From Omphiscola glabra (Eukaryota; Mollusca; Gastropoda; Lymnaeidae): a stretch of 64,000 bases of DNA. The position numbers were made by a program, and so were the translations under genes. Of the stretch, positions 59,092-64,000 are shown in pieces (positions within the stretch are counted from its first letter, which is position 1; each line of letters opens with the position of its first letter). The notes beneath the pieces were generated by a model, which worked only from the letters and a program-made list of their open reading frames with translations, was not told where the DNA came from and did not search any database. Location of the stretch: the NCBI GenBank assembly GCA_964017045.1, contig OZ024802.1, positions 33,339,802-33,403,801 on the forward strand, read 5' to 3'.

Positions 59092-59185
59092 GCAAGCCAC
59101 TATGCAACACACTCAAGCCACTATGCATCACACTCAAGCCACTATGCATCACACTCAAGCCACTATGCATCACACTCAAGCCACT
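59092..59185 (+). repeat. 21-bp minisatellite
   Basis: Unit CAAGCCACTATGCATCACAC plus T, about 4.5 copies. Confidence 0.9.
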
Positions 59186-59252
59186 TCTACTTCTAGTAGA
59201 AATGACACTGTTCTAATCTTCTCTTTCTTTTTGCTATGCTTTGTTTTGGAAA

Positions 59253-60273
59253 GAGAGGGTTGACCAAGAGAGGGTTGACAGATAGAGGGGTGTTGACAGA
59301 GAGAGAGAGATATGGTTGACAGAGACAGACAGGTTTGACAGAGAGAGACGTTTCACAGAGAAGCAGTTGACAGAGAATGAGGGTTGGCAGAGAGAGGGTT
59401 GGCAGAGAGAGGGTTGGCAGAGAGAGGGTTGACAGAGTGAGAGAGAGGGTGACAGAGTGAGAGAGATGGTGACAGAGTGAGAGAGAGTTGACAGAGAAAA
59501 AAGGTTGACAGAGAGAGAGAGAGAGAGGGTTGACAGAACAAGAGGGTTGACAGATAGAGGGGGGTTGACCGAGAGAGAGGCTTGACAGTAAGAATGGTGA
59601 CAGAGAGAGAGGGGGGTTGACAGAAATAGAGGGTTGACAGATAGATACGGTTGGCAGAGAGAGAGGTTTGACAGAGAGAGGGATGACAGAGAGAGAGAGA
59701 GAGGGGGTGACAGAGAGAGAGGTGTGAAAGAGAGAGAGGGATGACAGAGAGAGAGAGAGAGGTGACAGAGAGAGGGGTAACAGTGAGAGAAAGGGTTGAC
59801 AGAGAGATGGTGACAGAGAGAGAGGGGTGACAGAGAGAGAGGGTTTACATAGAGAGGGGTGACAGAGAGAGATGGTTGACAGAGAGATAGTTTGGTGACA
59901 AAGAGAGAGCATTGACAGAGAGAGAGTGGTGACAGAGAGAGGGAGAGTTGTGACATAAACAAAGAGAGAGCATTGACAGAGAGAGGGGTGACAGAGAGAG
60001 AGAGAGGATGACAGAGAGAGAGAGAGGGTGACAGAGAGAGAGTGTTTAAATAGAGAGGGGTGACTGAGAGAGAGGGTGTGACAGGGAGAAATGGGGGACA
60101 GATAGAGAGAGGGTTTACATAGAGAGGGTTGACAGAGAGAAATGGTTGACAGAGAGAGAGAGGTTGGTGACAGTGAGAGAGGGGGGACAGAGAGAGAGGG
60201 TTGACAGAGAGGGAGAGTGGGGACAGAGACAGAGAGGTGGGTGACAAAGATAGAGGGGGACTGAGATAGGAGT
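59253..60273 (+). repeat. GA-rich degenerate repeat, about 1 kb
   Basis: Strings of GAGA are broken every 15-30 bp by TTGACA or GTGACA. The + (coding) strand is almost all purine. ORFs on the opposite strand (Leu/Ser/Pro-rich) are artefacts of the CTCT composition. Confidence 0.9.
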
Positions 60274-60579
60274 GACAGGGATGTTTATTAAAAGTGATTG
60301 CCACTTGTGTTTTGGTGGCTGTTGAAGTGGGTGGTGCCACACATGATGACTGTTGCATCCATCACTTTCCTTGTTGTAGAACTAAGTCTGTTATTGTACT
60401 CTTGCAATTGTTTCATGTTAGGTCTACTACAGTTATCTGCCAGTTAGTTCTGTTATTGCTATTCAGCTAGTGTTGGGTGTTAAAGCAACTATTAGCATTT
60501 TTCAGCTATTTATCTTATTTTTATTGTTATGTGGATATTGTTCAATGAAATTTCAACTAACTTCAAGCATTTTGTGATT

Positions 60580-61104
60580 CACAGATTTAACATATACCAT
60601 CACAGATTAAACATATACTATCACAGATTAAACATATACTATCACAGATTAAACATATACTATCACAGATTAAACATATACCATCACAGATTAAACATAT
60701 ACCATCACAGATTAATCATATACCATCATAGATTAAACATATTCTATCACAGATTAAACATACCATCACAGATTAAACATATACCATCACAGATTAAACA
60801 TATACCCTCACAGATTAAACATATACCATCACAGATTAAACATATACCATCACAGATTAAACATAATTCATCACAGATTAAACATATACCATCACAGATT
60901 AAACATATACCATCCCAGATTAATCATATAGCATCACAGATTAAACATATACTATCACAGATTTAACATATACCATCACAGATTAATCATATAGCATCAC
61001 AGATTAAACATATACTATCACAGATTAAACATATACCATCACAGATTAAACATATACCATCACAGATTAAACATATACCATCACAGATTAAATATATACC
61101 ATGA
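60580..61104 (+). repeat. 21-bp minisatellite
   Basis: Unit CATATACCATCACAGATTAA plus A, about 25 copies, with ACCATC/ACTATC variants interspersed and a few short (18-bp) units. Confidence 0.95.
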
Positions 61105-61288
61105 ACATGCAAATAAAATGTTACGATTGTCTTCAACCATCATAGAATTTACTGTTGTGAAACATCCGCCAAGCTAATGGCTTGGGCCCTAAATAGAAAA
61201 AAACCCAATGTTTTAGCTGCAGAAAGATTTGACAAAAAGACAATAAATTGCTGGTCTGCATTTTTCATGAACATCATTTTGATTTCAG

Positions 61289-61492
61289 GAGCGAAGAAAA
61301 CTTTGGGAAGATGAGTTCGAGCGAATGCGCCAGGAGTTCTTTACACTGAAACCTACAGGCAAATCCCCACAGGCCTTGACCTCAATGAACCTCGACACCG
61401 GGATGAAGAGCATGTTTGAGACCGACGCAGATGGCGTCCAAAGGTTCAAGGTCAGGTTTGATGTCACAGAGTTCCAGCCAGAGGAGATACAA
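61289..61492 (+). CDS. small heat-shock protein gene, coding exon 2
   Basis: 68 codons, phase 0 at both ends, between a TTTTGATTTCAG acceptor and a CAA/GTAGGT donor. It starts with an amphipathic, strongly charged segment (ERRKLWEDEF, then ERMRQEFFTLKP), followed by a variable linker. Near residue 91 of the joined protein the alpha-crystallin domain begins with FKVRFDVTEFQPEEIQ, which is the beta2-beta3 signature of the family (F.V.FDV..F.PE.I.V). The exon break falls just before the valine that completes the PEEIQV motif, and exon 3 supplies it, so the splice is well supported. Nothing is broken: there are no stops or frameshifts. Confidence 0.9.
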
Positions 61493-61534
61493 GTAGGTTT
61501 TAGTTCCTTCAAATAATGGATAGGTTACAAGCTA

Positions 61535-61697
61535 CAGGCACACTAAGGCCAAACAAACATGTGCAAGAATTTAATAGTTATGATGGTGTGCACTAAGGTG
61601 GAACACATGTGCAAGAATTTAATAGTTATGATGGTGTGCACTAAGGTGGAACACATGTGCACCAATTTAATAGTTATGGTGTGCACTAAGGGGCAAG
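61535..61697 (+). repeat. about 50-bp tandem repeat, about 3 copies
   Basis: Units begin GCACACTAAGG and contain ATGTGCAAGAATTTAATAGT. Lies in intron 2. Confidence 0.85.
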
Positions 61698-61852
61698 ATC
61701 ATAGGCTACTACCCTACATAAAGTGAGGTTTGTAAAAAATATTGGACAAAACAAAAATTTTTCGTAAGAAATTTTATTTCTTTATTAGATTAAAATCAGT
61801 TGTTTATGTAATAGATTGAAGACATTTATAGGGATTATATTGGCTTAAATAA

Positions 61853-61975
61853 TGTATTGACTTTCAATGTGATTTGAAGTCATTTATTGACTTTGAATGT
61901 GATTTGATGTCATTTATTGACTTTGAATGTGATTTGAAGCCATTTATTGACTTTGAACATGATTTGAAGTCATTT
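61853..61975 (+). repeat. 30-bp tandem repeat, 4 copies
   Basis: Units contain ATTGACTTTGAATGTGATTT and GAAGTCATTT. Intron 2. Confidence 0.85.
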
Positions 61976-62044
61976 GCAAGTGTGCCTTTATCTAGGTCAT
62001 TCAGTTAATTATTAATATATTTTACATCTCCTTCCGCTTCAAAG

Positions 62045-62134
62045 GTTAAAGTTCAAGAAAATAAACTAATTGTAAATGCCAAGCATGAGGAGAAATCAGC
62101 CCAGACTTCTGTTAGTAGAGAGTACAGTCGCCAA
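62045..62134 (+). CDS. small heat-shock protein gene, coding exon 3 (gene continues past window)
   Basis: 30 codons between a CTTCAAAG acceptor and a CAA/GTAAGT donor, phase 0. It reads VKVQENKLIV, then NAKHEEKSAQ, then TSVSREYSRQ. This matches the V.....L.V.A.HEEK.......SREF.R core (beta4-beta5 and loop) of alpha-crystallin domains. The conserved REF/Y.R element that normally leads into a .F.LP segment is cut by the intron. The remaining half of the domain, the C-terminal tail and any second alpha-crystallin domain (present in the p36/p40 type) must lie beyond 64000, so the protein is 137 residues and incomplete here. Confidence 0.9.
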
Positions 62135-62311
62135 GTAAGTGTAATTTATGCACAATATTTTAGGTAATATGAATTGGCTTTAGCAGGAAATCTGCTCCAC
62201 TGTACCACTAGTTGTCTCCTGATACTTGCATGAATTTATAAATCCTTTCATAAAAATTATAAGACTGATGAACTTTTCATGTACATAGAACAATTATTCT
62301 GAGAAATGAGC

Positions 62312-62635
62312 CCTCAATCAAACATGAATTTCACCAATCCATCAAACATGAATTTTGCCAATCCATCAAACATGAATTTCACCAATCCATCAAACAAGAA
62401 TTTCACCAATCCATCAAACATAAATTTCACCAATCCATCAAACATGAGTTTCACCAGTCCATAAAACATAAATTTCACCAATCCATCAAACATGTATTTG
62501 ACCAGGCCATCAAACATGTATTTGACCAATCCATCAAACATGAATTTGATCAATCCATAAAACATGACTTTGACCAATCCATTAAACATGTATTTGACCA
62601 ATCCATCAATCATGTATTTGACTAATCCATTAAAG
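62312..62635 (+). repeat. 24-bp minisatellite
   Basis: Unit ATCAAACATGAATTTCACCA plus ATCC, about 13 copies, moderately diverged (TTTGACC variants at the right end). Intron 3. Confidence 0.9.
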
Positions 62636-62859
62636 AGGTATAGCTATAAAAAGAAAAAACTAGAATTAATCTTTGACAATATTTCAAGAGAAAAACAAAA
62701 ATATAAAAATAATGATCAACACACTTGAAGTCTCTGAGTACGAGAAAAAAATCTCAGACGCTATGACATAAACTTGTTTAAATATTTATATTCCACAGTC
62801 AATATAAATGATACGATTGAACATTTAAAATGCCTTTCCAATAACCTCCACAATAAGAT

Positions 62860-64000
62860 CTATTTCTAAACCAAGTCTTCCACCAGTCTTGATTTATTTC
62901 TAAACTAAGTCTTCCACCAGTCTTGATTTATTTCTAAACTAAGTCTTCCACCAGTCTTGATTTATTTCTAAACTAAGTCTTCCACCAGTCTTGATTTATT
63001 TCTAAACTAAGTCTTCCACCAGTCTTGATTTATTTCTAAACCAAGTCTTCCACCAGTCTTGATTCATTTCTAAACTAAGTCTTCCACCAGTCTTGATCTA
63101 TTTCTAAACTAATTCTTCCACCAGTCTTGATTCATTTCTAAACTAAGTCTTCCACCAGTCTTGATTTATTTCTAAACTAAGTCTTCCACCAGTCTTGATT
63201 TATTTCTAAACTAAGTCTTCCACCAGTCTTGATTTATTTCTAAACTAAGTCTTCCACCAGTCTTGATTTATTTCTAAACTAAGTCTTCCACCAGTCTTGA
63301 TTTATTTCTAAACTAAGTCTTCCACCAGTCTTGATTTATTTCTAAACTAAGTCTTCCACCAGTCTTGATTCATTTCTAAACTAAGTCTTCCACCAGTCTT
63401 GATTTATTTCTAAACTAAGTCTTCCACCAGTCTTGATTTATTTCTAAACTAAGTCTTCCACCAGTCTTGATTTATTTCTAAACTAAGTCTTCCACCAGTC
63501 TTGATTCATTTCTAAACTAAGTCTTCCACCAGTCTTGATTTATTTCTAAACCAAGTCTTCCACCAGTCTTGATTCATTTCTAAACCAAGTCTTCCACCAG
63601 TCTTGATTCATTTCTAAACCAAGTCTTCCACCAGTCTTGATTCATTTCTAAACCAAGTCTTCCACCAGTCTTGATTCATTTCTAAAGTAAGTCTTCCACC
63701 AGTCTTGATTCATTTCTAAACTAAGTCTTCCACCAGTCTTGATTTATTTCTAAACTAAGTCTTCCACCAGTCTTGATTTATTTCTAAACTAAGTCTTCCA
63801 CCAGTCTTGATTTATTTCTAAACTAAGTCTTCCACCAGTCTTGATCTATTTCTAAACTAAGTCTTCCACCAGTCTTGATTTATTTCTAAACTAAGTCTTC
63901 CACCAGTCTTGATTTATTTCTAAACTAAGTCTTCCACCAGTCTTGATTCATTTCTAAACTAAGTCTTCCACCAGTCTTGATTTATTTCTAAACTAAGTCT
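62860..64000 (+). repeat. 34-bp minisatellite, runs off the window
   Basis: Unit AAACTAAGTCTTCCACCAGT plus CTTGATTTATTTCT, more than 33 copies. Few variants occur (CTAAG/CCAAG; ATTTA/ATTCA/ATCTA). CCAAG with ATTCA units cluster at 63580-63690. Intron 3. Confidence 0.95.

Larger units (their letters stand above)
57759..61288 (+). other. intron 1 of the small heat-shock protein gene, mostly tandem repeats
   Basis: 3530 bp, GT...AG, phase 0. It holds six unrelated arrays: 18-bp (57757-58020, degenerate to about 58300), 14-bp (58441-58586), 25-bp (58645-59010), 21-bp (59092-59185), GA-rich (59253-60273) and 21-bp (60580-61104). Together they make up roughly three quarters of the intron. Little unique sequence remains (about 58300-58440, 60275-60575 and 61105-61288). 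Confidence 0.8.
61493..62044 (+). other. intron 2 of the small heat-shock protein gene
   Basis: 552 bp, GTAGGT...CTTCAAAG, phase 0. It contains about three copies of a roughly 50-bp repeat (61535-61697) and four copies of a 30-bp repeat (61853-61975, unit TTATTGACTTTGAATGTGAT plus about 10 bp). Confidence 0.75.
62135..64000 (+). other. intron 3 of the small heat-shock protein gene (incomplete)
   Basis: Starts with a consensus GTAAGT donor and runs off the window. It contains a 24-bp array (62312-62635) and a 34-bp array (62860-64000). The acceptor is not in view. Confidence 0.7.

Noticed and set aside
59193..60358. 239- and 374-codon Leu/Ser/Pro-rich ORFs
   Set aside because: Reverse-strand translation of a GA-rich repeat inside an intron.

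Overview
This is eukaryotic, animal-type genomic DNA. It has a spliced gene with GT-AG introns, CR1/L2-like and RTE-like LINE remnants, many short hAT transposons with 8-bp target duplications, and a very high load of minisatellites. A mollusc, probably a gastropod, fits best. The reasons are the style of the partial small heat-shock protein gene, the abundance of hAT MITEs, and a SPIN-family hAT copy (SPIN is known from tetrapods, triatomine bugs and the pond snail Lymnaea). The species cannot be read from the sequence.

Only one cellular gene is well supported. It is the 5' part of a small heat-shock protein / alpha-crystallin-domain gene on the + strand, with coding exons at 57642-57758, 61289-61492 and 62045-62134. 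It continues beyond the right edge. All three exons end in phase 0, and the splice from exon 2 to exon 3 falls inside the start of the alpha-crystallin domain. Its introns are largely made of tandem repeats, one of which starts at the exon 1 splice donor.

The rest (1-57500) is intergenic. By hand tally about 28 kb of the 64 kb (around 45%) is tandem repeat, in more than 50 mostly unrelated arrays with units of about 14-96 bp. The largest are a 43-bp array at 17553-21430 (about 90 copies, with a higher-order period of about 860 bp), a 44-bp array at 50679-53103, a 28-bp array at 14672-16188, a 33-bp array at 30312-31634, a 17-bp array at 12808-13993 and a 34-bp array at 62860-64000. Many long ORFs over these arrays are by-products of stop-free repeat units and are not genes.

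Transposons lie between and inside the arrays. There are about 14 hAT-like MITEs or remnants, several with perfect or near-perfect 8-bp duplications (1768-2108, 6752-6928, 22621-22771, 34789-35579, 39947-40903). Two LTR-like insertions split one 55-bp minisatellite (36042-36642 and 36666-37743, the latter with a perfect 5-bp duplication). Two 5'-truncated RTE-like LINE 3' ends carry GAT-repeat tails (about 4363-5260 minus, 28205-28413 plus). There is a CR1/L2-like 3' end with an internal deletion (46268-46797), and a 4-kb dispersed element with alternating 170-bp modules (about 41526-45530). At least four hAT copies carry a minisatellite within them or at one end, which suggests that hAT insertions seed new arrays here.
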